Assembly: GCA_903813345.2 (NCBI GenBank)
Contig: CAIIXF020000006.1
Span: 12,838,348 to 12,902,347, forward strand
Length of the DNA: 64,000 bases
Source of the DNA: Owenia fusiformis
Lineage: Eukaryota > Annelida > Polychaeta > Sabellida > Oweniidae
Direction: 5' to 3'
In this document: positions 31,833 through 43,959 of the stretch, one piece after another
Layout of the letters: each line of letters begins with the position of its first letter
Numbering within the stretch: the stretch's first letter is position 1
The notes under the pieces: model-generated
Database searches by the model: none
The model's input: the letters and a program-made list of their open reading frames with translations, nothing else
What the model was told of the DNA's origin: nothing
Translations under genes and position numbers: made by a program

Positions 31833-34340
31833 TATTTATTCCATACTTAGTAGATTATGAGGATTTATAGCCAAGTCCCCTGGCCCAGTATCTACTCTCT
31901 GAATTTGTGACGTCGTAGATCTGATGAGCGGGTGATATCAGCGGGTGTATATCACTTTAGATATCAGTTATATTCCTGCGTGTTATTTACCTATAACACT
32001 TCTAAGTATCGAATAAATATACTTTATTGACTCTTTGATGTCATCACAATGACATATTAGTCAGTACAGTGTACAATATAAAAAATAACTTAGACTAAAC
32101 TAACTAAAAAAAGATATAAAAAATATACAGCAAAGATGTGAAATATATACAGCATGACAAATGCAAAAATATAACTCATAAAAGTCAAGTTAAAAATACA
32201 GCATGAGAAAATGTAAAAAATATCAGTATGATGTATCATTGACACAATATTCATCCAACTTTTTGAATGAGTGATAGATGAATTTTGCTTAATGTAAAAC
32301 TACATAAGAATATTCTTATTAGACTTAGCTGTTTAAACATCAGACAAGCCTATAATTCAATACATATAATTCCACACTTTAAGACTAAAATCGGAATTCT
32401 CAATTTGCAGTGTCAATATGCAGTGATGCATACAAAAGGTGAAAATACAAACGCTGATATTCACAATTTAATATTCAACGTGACTTTAGAATTCCATATT
32501 ATAGTGTTCCTTTAAGTACACAATGACGCCCACCTACAACAGTTCTATTAATCCGAACAAATGTTAAATTGTTTTTTGTGTATACAACATACCTTGTTTT
32601 ATACAAATATTATGTCATTGTGAATTTCTAATTTCCAATTTTGAGAGACATATATGATTATTCTAGGATTAAGTCTGACTTGTATTTTGTGACATTTTAT
32701 TTCAAGTCGTAAATGGTTTTAATCAATAAAACACCGTGTATGTGATGATACGAATCAAATAAAAAGTTTGTTGTGTGGGGAAGTACATCAATAAACGATA
32801 GGAAAACAAATAGACATGCCATCAAGGTTGTAAAGAAGGGCTAATCCATAGTATTTCTTATGTTTATACTTATTTCTTACTAAGGTCTGAATCCAATTTT
32901 GTGCAATAATTCGGCCTGCGAAATATAAAATTGACCGTATAGAATATACAGGGTGGGCCAAAAATGTTACTCTTAATGTATTTACCATGTATTTATACCA
33001 GCTCCCGGCAAAGTCCCGTGGATTCCCAGGCTATGTTAAGTTTAAAAACTTTAGATATAAAATGCCCATTTTCCATCATTCATTCATTTGGAATAAAACA
33101 TGACTAATCGTATTAAGTCATTCAAGAAAATAAATGAAGAGCATTCTTATTACCACATTAATTGTCACGGACGCCAGTCTATTCATTGTAGACCTTGGCT
33201 CCACAACGAGAATTCAACGTTTCTATTTGTAAAATCCATTTTCATTTAGAAATGACAGATAACATGATTGATTTCCTCTCGGTGAAATGTATTTCAAGAA
33301 GTTTAATAACATATACATACTATAATTACTAATATTGAAAGGCTATTTAACATGTATGTTGTGTGTCAAGCACTCGCTCTTAATGCGTGTCAATTGAAGT
33401 GGTAAGTCATAATATCAAAGCGCATTATCAATTTTCCAGTAAGGTACTGTTATTTTATCATCGAATGAATGAACTCAGTGTGATTAATTGACATCCATTC
33501 ATTAAATGAAATGTTAAGCCAATGTTGTATCACTGTCATTATGTCTCATATAGCTTCGCTATTGTTTTATTAACTACACTGACAAGAAAAGTACTACTTC
33601 TATATTTGGTCATCGAAATATCGAAGCCAATCAACTGCTTTAGTGGGGACCCTTGGAAACTCTTTGAGATTTTGATTTCATCTCAGTTGCTTGACATGTT
33701 AGTTAAGTCTATTACATTGTCATTTAGTTTGAGAATTATTGAAATCGAGGGAATACGTTGTTCTATTATGTTCAACAACGTGTTATTCAAAAGATGTATG
33801 AGAAACCACAAACTTCACCATGCTTTTAAAATATGCGTGTACTGCACGATGTACCCTGCGCGCAGAGTCTATTTATAAAGACGAAGCTCTCTTTTAAGAC
33901 GTGAAGTCGAACGAATGCAAATGGATGCATAGTGTCAAGGAAGCTTCTAAATTGAATATTAGTTCGTCTCACAAGTTATAGTTATATGACGTCGATATTT
34001 GGGGTTTCATGATTTCTACAATACGGTTAGGAGAAACTGTCATATTTTTAAAATGTATCCTAACATGCTGATAAAATGAAAGTATCTTCGTTTTATGAAT
34101 AAATGTCATAACAATTGTAATTAGCTTCGAACAGTTGTCATATTTTGTGAAACTGGGTAAATGGGCCATATCTATTTAAAATGTAATTAATACTCTTCAC
34201 ACCTCATTTTGTTACACTTCGCACAATTGGAGGTATACGAAGTGGTTTGAAGTTATTCGTTTTCGAATCAATTTTAAGCTTATTGCTGTCGTAATGTTAA
34301 ATAAAGATGCATCCTACCATAGGTTTCTCGCCCAGACTCA
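31833..34340. other. No gene seen; retroelement-tail and TIR-like fragments
   Basis: At about 32010-32090, GAATAAATATACTTTATTGA followed by AT-rich sequence looks like a minus-strand LINE 3' end. At 32947, TACAGGGTGGGCCAAAAAT resembles a mariner-type terminus without a visible partner; a similar solo end (ACAAGGTGGGCCAAAAACG) lies at 50516. The 118-codon plus frame at 33522-33878 has no recognisable domain and AT-driven composition. Confidence 0.45.
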
Positions 34341-34528
34341 GTGATGTCCCATTATTATTGCTCATATAATATCTCACATACCATGCATGGATATATCTTA
34401 AGAATAACTTATGGGTTTATTATTGCCGAAATATTGAAACAATCAACAGAACAACCACACACACAATCGATTCCTCAGCTAGCCAGGGGAATCCCCGTTG
34501 AGTCACATAAGCGCCCAGATGCGCCTTG

Positions 34529-34710
34529 AACCAAGCAGCCAATCAGGTTCATGATAAACAAATTCAAAGACCAATCAGATAACAGGAGGATTTTCCCGGT
34601 ATATTTAAACTTCAGATTGAATTGATTTCCGTGAAAATAATTACTTCGGTCAGCACAATCACAAAATTAACGCTGAAACGTGGGGTTTGAGACTTCTTCT
34701 TTGGTAAGTA
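34529..34710 (+). promoter_or_regulatory. Orphan CCAAT/TATA promoter-like segment with splice donor
   Basis: Two CCAATCAG boxes (AGCCAATCAGG near 34538, GACCAATCAGAT near 34569) are followed by GGTATATTTAAAC (near 34598) at a distance typical of class II promoters. A strong GGTAAGTAG donor follows near 34703. No downstream coding exon is visible before the LINE relic at 35010. A CTGAGGAAGAAAGGC and CGAAATGTCGAAATAAAG pair near 34896-34940 resembles the 3' terminal region of some Penelope-like or similar retroelements. The segment may therefore be an element promoter or pseudo-LTR rather than a host gene. Confidence 0.35.
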
Positions 34711-35009
34711 GAAGTAGATGGGTGAATATGTGGTGAACTCAATATGCAAAAAGGTCCAACGGGGTCTTGGTTGAGCTATCCTATGGTATAGAGCCTCTTT
34801 AAGAAGAATTTAGAAGTTTTAGATTGTATTCAAATGAAAGAGATGAAATTAAATTAAATGCACGTCTGCGTAGCATAGTCGATGTAAGGTTTCTCTGAGG
34901 AAGAAAGGCTCATATTATTTCGAAATGTCGAAATAAAGAATTTTACTTGAAATGGGATGTGTTCTGTGGAATAATAGTTGATTTGTAAGAAGATGGGATG
35001 CAGTTATAA

Positions 35010-36622
35010 TAGAATAGAATATTTATTGAGTACATTCACACCCCTGAGTGTCAGGTACAAGAAAGTGTAGTACACAAAAAGAATATATATGATTTAACAC
35101 TAGACTACTATATACTACATATAATATATGCTTAACTGTAAAATGTAAAATATGTGTTACTACAAAATGTTTTTTTGCGCAGCAGGAATTAGTCTTTCTA
35201 AATTAAGTATTGCTTTCTAAAATTCGGAAGGCATCACTAATGTATTTTGCAACCTTGATGCAATCTTGATTTATACAAGTTAAGAGGTATATAAATTGAT
35301 TTGTTTGTGCTTTTGCCGTATCAGATAATTCAGTTTGAAGTAATAATCTTTTATTTTGATATTTTTTACACTTCATCATAAAATGTTCTTCATCATCAAT
35401 AATATTGCAATGGACACACAGTCTTTCTTCAATTGGGGTTTTCTTTGGTTTTGTATATCTCCCTTGCTCAATTTGGAGGTTGTGAGCACTTATTCTCAAA
35501 CGTGTAAAGTTTCTTCCCATATCAAGTCTGTCGATTATATTTAATTCAAACATGACCGTGCTCTATTCGAATTTCTCAACCAATCAGAATGCAGCATAGC
35601 CAATATAGAACGTTCTCTAATTCTCCATAGATGCACGACCATGCTCTATTCAATCTGCAATTTGCAGTTTTGAGTGACGTCACATCTCAGCTGCACATCT
35701 GGGGCTCTGTCCGGGGATAGCATGCGTATTCTTCCTTCATGCCCGTTCCACAGACACGGCTTTTACTAATTTTTATGTTTGAATCGGAATAAATAATGAT
35801 AGGCCATTCAATATGGTGAAATTCAGCACTCGTTGGACAGAATGTTAGTACAAATGCACTCACCTTCGGTTCGTGCTTTGTACAACATTCTGTCCAACTC
35901 GTGCTGAATTTCACCATATTGAATGGCCTATCATTATTTATTCCTTAAATAATGTTCATATTTAAAATCTTTCTTGAGGGTTCTGTAGGTTCGTAGTTTA
36001 TTGCCGTTATCATTTTTCCTAGTGTCAGTGTTTAATTTATTCTTCCAGTACCTTGATTAGAACATTTTTTGTATCTTTAATGTGATGTAAAAAGTTGAGA
36101 ATTTGGCCAAATATACCTATAAATAGTGGATATCTTCCAAGTTCCCCATAAACAGCCATATTAGTGGCCTTTCTACCAACTCCAAGTAGGAATTTGGAAA
36201 AGGATATGTTTAATTTTTCTGAGGGGAATTTGTTTTGGTTTAAGTATGCTTCTTCTAGGTTTGAACTGAATACTTTGTTAAGACTGAAAGGGGTCCATAT
36301 TTCAGCCCCATATAGACAAATTGGTTTTATCATTTGATCAAACAGTTTAAGCCAAAGCTGTGGTTTTATATCACTCTGTTGAAGGCATCTTTTAAGTTTA
36401 AAAATTGCTTTACTAGCTTTTTCATGTAGGTGTGTTTGAGCTGATATAAAGCTGCCTGGTGCTCGAAATATCACACCAATGTACTTGTATTCTTGTACAT
36501 ACTGAACTTGGAGTCTACCATATGAGAAATAGTCAGTGCAGAGATGCCCCTTTTTTGAATTTAATTATCTTGGTGTTATTTATGTTGATATTAAGTTTCC
36601 ACCTGTCACAATATTGTCAATA
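35010..36622 (-). pseudogene. 5'-truncated, interrupted LINE relic
   Basis: The 3' end lies at about 35010, where an AATAAATATTCTATTCTA-type tail is seen on the minus strand. The downstream frame (35203-35553) carries the C-terminal signature NFTRLRISAHNLQIEQGRY with a zinc-finger-like CVHCNIIDDEEHFMMKCKKY. The upstream frame (36037-36474) carries the post-RT region: SDIKPQLWLKLFDQMIKPI, CLYGAEIW, ISFSKFLLGV, NMAVYGELGRYPL. A frameshifted start, QYCDRWKLNIN, lies at about 36600, with EYKYIGVIF downstream. The body between 35555 and about 35960 was replaced by foldback sequence. It is a different LINE family from the 24409-30300 element and is not functional. Confidence 0.85.
35786..35944. repeat. 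Nearly perfect hairpin, about 68-bp arms
   Basis: GGAATAAATAATGATAGGCC (35786 on) pairs with GGCCTATCATTATTTATTCC (ending 35944). Inner words GAAATTCAGCAC and GGACAGAATGTT pair with few mismatches. The loop region is TGCACTCACCTTCGGTTCG. It lies inside the LINE relic. The TTATTTATTCC terminus is shared with the hairpins at 31699 and 53849. Confidence 0.9.
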
Positions 36623-37400
36623 TATATAGTTATATATGATATGATTCGTGTGAAACCAGACCAGGAGTTGGCATAAGGCAGGAACAATCCTCTTTTGATG
36701 TATTTTACAAAAAGCAAGCATTTGGGTTCAATGATTAAAACTTTAAATACAGAATTGATGGGACCCTTTTATTGATCTGAGTTCGAAAGTCCCCCAGATT
36801 GCCAGTCCTATTTTTGTAATTTATATTAATCATGATCAAATTTCTAGACCTTAGTCAATGAGGAATAAAATTACAATTCCAACATAATGGGAAGCCATGA
36901 TGAAAGGAAGTGTACCATGCGAGGCAAGTCTCTGAGTGCTAAAAATATAGTTCACCATAAAGTTCAAATTGAAAACAAAACACAGACTAGAGATACACCA
37001 GGATACAACTGACAATATATTTTTAAACTTAGTATTACTAGTATATGGAAATTGCGAAATTACTTGAATTAATGTTATTTTGCATAATAGAATCCATTGG
37101 AATATATTATATCATTGCAATTATTAACACTTACAATCCCTTTGTTTTAACAACAAGTTACTCTCATTGTAAATGTAAAACTATCAAGGATGTACTAGAT
37201 ATGAAACAAAGTGTCAAGAAATAATATGGGGAAATAAACTTTTCATCATAAAAACAAACCAGTTTTCTTTCCTCATTGAATAGAGAGTGAAGTAATAGAT
37301 TTAAAAGGCTTGATGATGCAAAACTGCCTGCTTAATATTGATTTAATTTATCAGAAACTTGTCAACAAGCAAAATAGGATTTCTGGGTTTCACCCAGTAC
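36623..37400. other. No gene seen
   Basis: AT-rich sequence without recognisable coding or repeat structure. Confidence 0.5.
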
Positions 37401-37419
37401 AAAATGCAGTTAAATCGAT

Positions 37420-38020
37420 AAAAAAATAATATAGACGTACAAACTTCACAATACACAAATATTGAAATATCCCTCAAAGATTTAGATTTAGAGTTGATGA
37501 TAAAACAATAGATGTAAATCATCAGAAATTTTTCTATACGGACGTTTTAAAGAAAGGCGGAAAATGGAATTGTGAAAGATAAATGGTAAAAGCAATTTTG
37601 TTATGTCATAATTATGGTGAACTTACTGATGAAATTAATTGCGAAATCTTTTTTGAGACTAAGACAAAATGTATGTAAGAAACAAAACGTCAAAACTACA
37701 AGATAATTAATAGAATTTTACCAAGCAAATGTGAACTGTTTATATTTGGTTAAACACAGATTCGTACTTGAGATATTTGTGGAAAACCAGATTCAATAAA
37801 ACATCTATTTTTGTTTATGGATTATGGAATATGGAATTTCATTCAAGACAAATCAAAATTAAGAATTACTTATAGAAAATATGTTATAATTGCAGTAGAT
37901 TTTAAATTTTGTCCAAAATTATTTCGGAAATGAAATAACTATAAGAAAAATGTATTTTACCCCAAACTTAAAAAACATTGCAATTCTATGATTATGTACT
38001 TAATGTGACCTAAAAGTGAT
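37420..38020 (+). pseudogene. Decayed LINE C-terminal relic
   Basis: In the plus direction, with stops and frameshifts, the sequence reads KIINRILPSKCELFIFG, then DICGKPDSIKHLFLFMDY and IWNFI. This resembles the zinc-finger-like tail of L1/Tx1-type LINE proteins (typically NRILPTNSFLF, CxFC, HLFWEC, FW). Both the first Cys of the pair and the WEC part are lost. Upstream, LRFRVDDKTIDVN and GGKWNCER fit the same region loosely. Similarity is by eye only. Confidence 0.45.
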
Positions 38021-38194
38021 TGGAACACAATTACGACACCTGGTGTTGATCTATATTTAAAAGTAAAATCATCTAGCTGCAGTAGAAAATAAATAAAACA
38101 GATATTTCCAAACTTATCTTTCCTGTATCATTCAAGATATGAGATCAAAAAAAGATCTATGTTTTTGACGTGAAAGATATTAGACAAAACGATA

Positions 38195-38449
38195 ATGTTT
38201 AAGGTTTTTGAGAAAGTTTTGAGAAGTTACTTTCTATTTTTGATTCTGATTCTACCTTTTACTCTAAAACATAATTATTTTGTTGAAACATCAAGAATGT
38301 TTGACGGATGTGATTGTTCTTTAGTGATTTCAAATGAAGCGCTGTGTAAAGCTGTGGCTAACTTGAACAGAAGAAAAAACGCTTGCACCGGTTGGAAACA
38401 CAAGTTTCAAATGCTACTAGTAAATCAAATTGATAAAACAAAACGATAA
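38195..38449 (+). pseudogene. Possible LINE RT N-terminal fragment
   Basis: The 84-codon frame ends with CSLVISNEALCKAVANLNRR followed by KNACTG. This weakly resembles the stretch before RT domain 0 in some LINEs (an AIxxLKxGKxxGxxGL pattern). The first half is hydrophobic and unassigned. It could be chance. Confidence 0.25.
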
Positions 38450-39064
38450 AACCAATGTTTAAACAAAAAAGTACAGAAATGCAAAATAGATATTCAAAAG
38501 CAAATGAGATAACGGGTATTATTTGCATGTTACAAATAGCGTGTTTAATTATATTGTAATATTTAAATCAAGTATATTATTCAAATTAAACACTGTACCC
38601 ACCTGATTATTCCTGAGTATGTTCAGCTTGGATAATCCCGAATGAAATTAATCCTGGTAATGCCGCTATTTTTATGATGTATATCCAATTTGCGATTTAT
38701 TTACTTAATCTTGCCAGTCACGGAAGCTAACTCCTGAGACAATATCGCAGAAAGAACAGAAGATAAAGCTAAGATGCATTTATACCATATCTGTTAGAGT
38801 ATTGTTATGGTAAGCAGGCGAAAAGGTCGTTTGACAAGGTTCTAATCTGATTATGTATGTACATGGTAATATTGATATTGTTTACTGTCTATCTTTGTCA
38901 ATATACATAGTACTGATAGAAATGAATGCATATTATTGGAATAGCCATTATGAAGGTATTAGCCTATCATTATTAAATTGTTAATTGGATATCTAATTAA
39001 TAATACACTTTTTATATAGGATATCATCTCTAGGAAATTATTTTTATCTGTTATGTTAATCAAA
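38450..39064. other. No gene seen
   Basis: AT-rich, no recognisable features. Confidence 0.5.
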
Positions 39065-39317
39065 AAATACCAGGTAGATGAAAGGTATTAAGTATGCAAT
39101 TGACGTAATCGTAATGATTTACATGACTTCAACAAGGCCATATCATCATCTTTGATTAAACGACATATCTATAATATAAGTGAGGAACTACACTAGTTAA
39201 TGCTTTGAAGTTTTGAATTTTAGTGGTTGATATTATTGTTGATATAGACTAGATGCGAGTAGAAATAATGTTGATTTACGTCATTAAATATTCAAAATCA
39301 GTCAAAGTGATATCATA
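39065..39317. repeat. Repeat block shared with 43410-43505 and 43850-43940
   Basis: GATGAAAGGTATTA...GTATGCAATTGACGTAATCG and CAACAAGGCCATATCATCAT recur at about 43411-43480. GACTAGATGCGAGTAGAAAT recurs at about 43868. In both places an element starting with ACTCCTCAAAAAAAGTTAAG follows or interrupts the block. The two loci are therefore copies of one larger composite repeat. Confidence 0.75.
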
Positions 39318-40890
39318 TACTCCTCAAAAAAAGTTAAGAATCTCATAGGATTACATGTTAACCCCCATATTTGTTTAACGACTGTTTTCTAAGCGGGGAA
39401 CAAAAGAAATCCCAATAAAGAAAATAAATCTGTATCTTGATTCTATTCACTATAAAGTCTGCAACGTTTCAATGTTATATCTCCATTACATTGGGTCAAA
39501 ATTTGATGTCAAAATTGATGAATTTCATGAAATGTAACAAAAATGGCAGATCCCATGTTAAACAAATGGGGAATGGTTGGGTTGCCATAAGTCATATGAG
39601 GAACGATCCATCCATCCGATTGCTCTCAAAATTGAGATTGTAAGAGATAATTAAATTTGCTAAATTGTCTACTCGACAAAAATATGATTTAATTGTCCAG
39701 GCTTTACAAAAGTTAATGGTTTCAAATTCAATAATTTTTAATGAACCTCTTATGGAAATAACACAGGTGGTTCAGTGAGGTGGTCAAAATTACTTTAACG
39801 CTCCGTATCGCTAATTTTAACAATATAAGCGAGACATTTAGCGTGTAAAATGTAAAATCATTCAATTTTCTACTTAGAAAGTATACTTCTCAAAAAAAGT
39901 TAAGGACCAGTGGTTTTCCTCATAGGTTTACATGTTAACTCCCATATTTGTTTGAACAACTTTTTTCTTAGCGGGGAACAAAAGAAATCCCAATAAAGTA
40001 AATAAATCTGTATCTTGATTCTATTCCCTATAAAGTCCGCAACATTTCAATGTTATATCTCCATTACATTGGGTCAAAATTTGATGTCAAAATTGATGAA
40101 TTTCATGAAATTTAACAAAAATGGCAGGTCCCATGTTAAACAAATGGGGAATGGTGGCTTAGGGGCAACTCAAATTTTGGGATATCTATTCAGTGAAACA
40201 TTTGTTGAAAAAACTTTCTGAGTAGAAAATCGAATGATTTTACATTTTACATGCTAAATGTCTAGCTTATATTGGTAAAATTAGCGATATAGAGTAATTT
40301 TAACCACCTCACTGACCACCTGTGTTATTTCAATAAGAGGATCCTAAAAGAATTACTACATTTGACACCATTAATTTTTGTAGAACCTGGAAAATTAAAT
40401 CATATTTTTGTCCAGTGGACAATATAGCAAATTTAATTGTCTCTTAAAATTCTAATTTTGAAAGCAATCGGATGGATGGATCGTTCCTCATATGACTTAT
40501 GGCAACCCAACCATTCCCCATTTGTTTAACATGGGATCTGCCATTTTTGTTAAATTTCATGACATTCATCAATTTTGACATAAAATTTTGACCCAATGTA
40601 ATGGAGATATAGCATTGAAATGTTGCGGACTTTATAGGGAATAGAATCAAGATTCAGATTTATTTTCTTTATTTGGGATTTCTTTTGTTCCCCGCTTAGA
40701 AAATAGTCGTTCAAACAAATATGGGGGTTAACATGTAAACCTATGAGGAAAACCACTGGTCCTTAACTTTTTTGAGGAGTATATTTTTAATAAATGTTTT
40801 GCTGAATAGATATTCCAAAATCTGAGTTGCCCCTAAGCCACCATTCCCCATTTGTTTAACATGGGATCTGCCATTTTTGTTACATTCTTT
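39318..40890. repeat. Nested inverted repeat built from Tc1-type terminal units
   Basis: Block A (starts ATACTCCTCAAAAAAAGTTA, about 39316-39645) and block B (39650-39886) return inverted as B (40213-40445) and A (40440-40785). They enclose a second A copy with a short C block (39887-40212). Inverted C and a truncated inverted A follow at 40790-40890. The order is A-B-A-C, then B-A-C-A inverted. Each A carries AAATGGCAGATCCCATGTTA and a 68-codon open frame (39437-39643, 40015-40221, 40444-40650) that is repeat-derived. The termini resemble Tc1/mariner MITEs. Confidence 0.85.
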
Positions 40891-42350
40891 CTTTTGTGTT
40901 CTTTACTGTTACCAAATTCAAATAAATATTTATGCATAAGTGCCATGGGAAAAGCTGTCAAAAGGCGTTCCAAAATAGAGCAGCATAATGAAATATCTAA
41001 GACTGCAACCAGTCATAAGGAAAATAGACCCCAAATACCCCAAACTATGATATAACGTGTGAAGACACATTAGAGAGTTTAAGCTTGCAATTTTTTTCAC
41101 AACCTAAACGTGAACGGAAAATATTTAAGCGATGCATTTGCATGGGCGATCGGTCATAGTATAGGCTCGCGTTTCGATTTTATATGCCAGCTAAACTCCC
41201 TAATGTCTAATTCCACCTTTGAAAGTTACCATTGGAAGTAGTTCCAGGTTAATCTAACAAGTTATAGACATACCGTACAAAATGATGCTTTTTAAATAGC
41301 TATTTCATGCTACATCAATTCCAGTCAATCGGAACACTTAAAAAAATAATCATTCTTCATTTTATAACATAACATTATAACTTTTTTTAGAATTGGTGAA
41401 ATTTGCAAAATGTTCCTCATTTGATCGAATTTTATGAAAGTGATACTGTACAAAATCTTTTGCACTGTGGGAAAACATTTAATTACACGACTCAATGAAT
41501 TGTGAGTGATTTAATAAAATCATCTGTATCAAATGTAGCCTTGCCTTTAAATGTGTGCTACCACCCTCATTCAAAGTCATGATACATTTAGCACTCGTGC
41601 ATGACATCATCCACAATTCATTGATCCATGAGCTTAAAACGGTCTACATTTAACAGAAATGTCAGTTACTAGTAAAGCGTCTGGCACATTTTCGGTTCCT
41701 CTTAACTTTGGGGAGATCATGGCTATGCATGATGTCAAACCTATTTGTACTGAGTTACCTTTATTAATTGCTATTCGGGATGCTTCGATGCCTATAAAAG
41801 TGCATTCATCTGAGTAGTAACGTCATCCCAAGAATCCGTTTAATATTGAATGCTCTTCGGAATAAATACAAATAAAGCAGAGATGATTTATGCTTTCTGA
41901 ATATCAGTTGTCTCTTAGATTGTTCTATTGTAACCTAATCAAAGATGACCTATCACTGGCAGTTAAAGGAATATTTTCTATGCTCATTGATTTTTCTAGC
42001 GCACTTGTCATTTTAAATATATCTAATAGTTTGTTCATCCGATATTGTTATTGTACTATTTTACAACTATAATTACAACCTTTATATCAGTTCCATAAAA
42101 CCTAGAATCTTGGGAAGATAAATCATATTAATAGAAAACTTAATTTCAAATTTATGAGGAAAAGAAATAAATTCATCATTTTCTATTTCATTTATTTTAC
42201 AAGTGTCAAATACGTTTAGAAAAGGCTAGCCCGGTTCTGGCTGACAAGACACATTTTAACTTCAATATAGAATAGAGTAACCGTTGTATTTAAAAAATGA
42301 ATGATTACGACCTCAATTGCCGTTTTATATATGTGATATTGGGTCTACAG
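40891..42350. other. No gene seen
   Basis: AT-rich non-coding sequence. The stretch at about 40980-41050 (AAGACTGCAACCAGTCATAA) is weakly reminiscent of the dispersed repeat at 8100. The 60-67-codon frames have no domains. Confidence 0.5.
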
Positions 42351-42735
42351 GGTGTCAAATAAGTCTCGTCCCCCTACTACACCTCAAACCTTAATAGACG
42401 GTACATTTTGTGATATACCATTGGAAAGATCATCCAAAGTTATGTTAACTCACCAACGCTCAAGTATTTTGGATGAAATTTACCTATATCCAGAAATTGG
42501 TTAAATTCATTCTCATATATTTAGTCATCTTTTGGTCCTTTGACCTTTCTTATACCCGATTCTTAAAATCCTGCCAAATACTCCAAATTGCCATGTTTCT
42601 AGGCCTATAGTCATCTCAATTGATAAAATGTAAAAATGAGTATTTGTGTAAATAAGCCTCAATTACATTTTGCACTACGGCGAGCGCACGGCGTCAGCAG
42701 TTTTCAAAAATCAGAAAAACGACAGCCGTTGAAAA
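42351..42735 (+). mobile_element. Element end with CAGGGTGTCAAATAAGTC terminus
   Basis: CTACAGGGTGTCAAATAAGT followed by CTCGTCCCCC and, about 90 bp in, AGTTATGTTAACTCACCAAC. A reverse-oriented copy at about 58480-58622 shows the same order (TTGGTGAGTTAACATAAC, then GGGGGACGGGACTTGTTTGA and CACTCTGTGTAG). The second terminus is not seen here and may have been displaced by the LINE fragment that follows. Confidence 0.65.
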
Positions 42736-42739
42736 TCTA

Positions 42740-43258
42740 AATGTCATTATTTATTAATCTCAAGAGTGTTAGGTAACAGGTCTATCTAGGCCTACGGCGT
42801 GCGTCTACGCGGTAGCTAGGCGTCGTCGTCAGTACAAAAAAGCAACAACAAATTGCAGCCGTTCAGATGCATGTATGTCTTCCTTTTAATTTTATAGAAA
42901 ATGCAGATCCATAATGTCATTTTTTATTAATCTCAAGAGTGTTAGGTAACAGGTCTATCTAGGCCTACGGCGTGCGTCTACGCGGTAGCTAGGCGTCGTC
43001 GTCAGTATAAAAAACAACAACAAAACAATGAATGTTTGTAAAATATAGTCATTTTTTATAATTGCGTTACAATTAGGTGCTAGGCCAATTTTGGTCGGCG
43101 ACGTGCGTCTACGCGGTAGCTAGGCGTCGTCGTCAGTCAAAAACAGCAATATTGTTTGTTTGTAAATAGTGATTATTTTCAATTTAACATTTACATAATT
43201 TGTATACATGTATCTCCTTTATATAAAGGGCAATAAATATATACATACATACACACAC
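42740..43258 (+). mobile_element. 5'-truncated copy of the LINE family
   Basis: Only the 3' UTR is present, on the plus strand. It ends in CAATAAATATATACATACAT, the same tail as the full-length copy. The unit with CTACGCGGTAGCTAGGCGTC occurs three times (near 42794, 42968 and 43097) against two in the full-length element. Spacing is about 173 and 129 bp. Confidence 0.88.
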
Positions 43259-43505
43259 TTGATTATTGCAACTTCTAGCTTAGGAATGTCAAAAATATTC
43301 AGAAAATTGAGTAAAAAAGAGGTGGAGTATGTGCTAAGAAAACAGAATTTGCGATTACTCTTACTGCACGTTTTTGTAACAAAAACAATTTATTCAAAAA
43401 TGCCAAACAGATGAAAGGTATTAGTATGCAATTGACGTAATCGTTATCATTACATGATTTCAACAAGGCCATATCATCATATATATAATGACATGTCTAT
43501 AATAT

Positions 43506-43813
43506 ACTCCTCAAAAAAAGTTAAGGACCAGTGGTTTTCCTCATAGGTTTACATGTTAACCCCCATATTTGTTTGAACAACTATTTTCTAAGCCTGGAAC
43601 AAAAGAAATCCCAATAAAGAAAATAAATCTGTATCTTGATTCTATTCCCTATTCCTTATGAAGTCCGCAACATTTCAATGTTATATCTCCATTATATTGG
43701 GTAAAAAATTGATGTCAAAATTGATTAATTTCTTGAAATTTAACAAAAATGGCAGATCCGTTCAAACAAATATGGGGGTTAACATGTAAACCTATGAGGA
43801 AAACCACTGGTCC
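43506..43813. mobile_element. Short Tc1-type MITE, ACTCCTCAAAAAAAGTTAAG ends
   Basis: This copy of block A starts at about 43506. Near its end (about 43760-43813) it carries an inverted piece of its own start (AACATGTAAACCTATGAGGA, then AAACCACTGGTCC). The inverted terminus is incomplete: the outermost AACTTTTTTGAGGAGT is missing. Confidence 0.75.
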
Positions 43814-43959
43814 ACTAGTAAATGGTTCGAAGTGTCGAATCTTAGTTTTTGATATTATTGTTGAAATAGACTAGATGCGAGTAGAAATAATGTTGATTAA
43901 CGTCAATATATATTCAAAATTCAGTCAAAGTGATATTTTTGTAACAAAAACAATTTATT

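Noticed and set aside
33522-33878. 118-codon plus ORF
   Set aside because: No recognisable domain, AT-driven residues, no promoter or splice context.
39437-40650. Three 68-codon ORFs of near-identical sequence
   Set aside because: They lie in inverted copies of a MITE-type unit and are disrupted in the copy at 43506.
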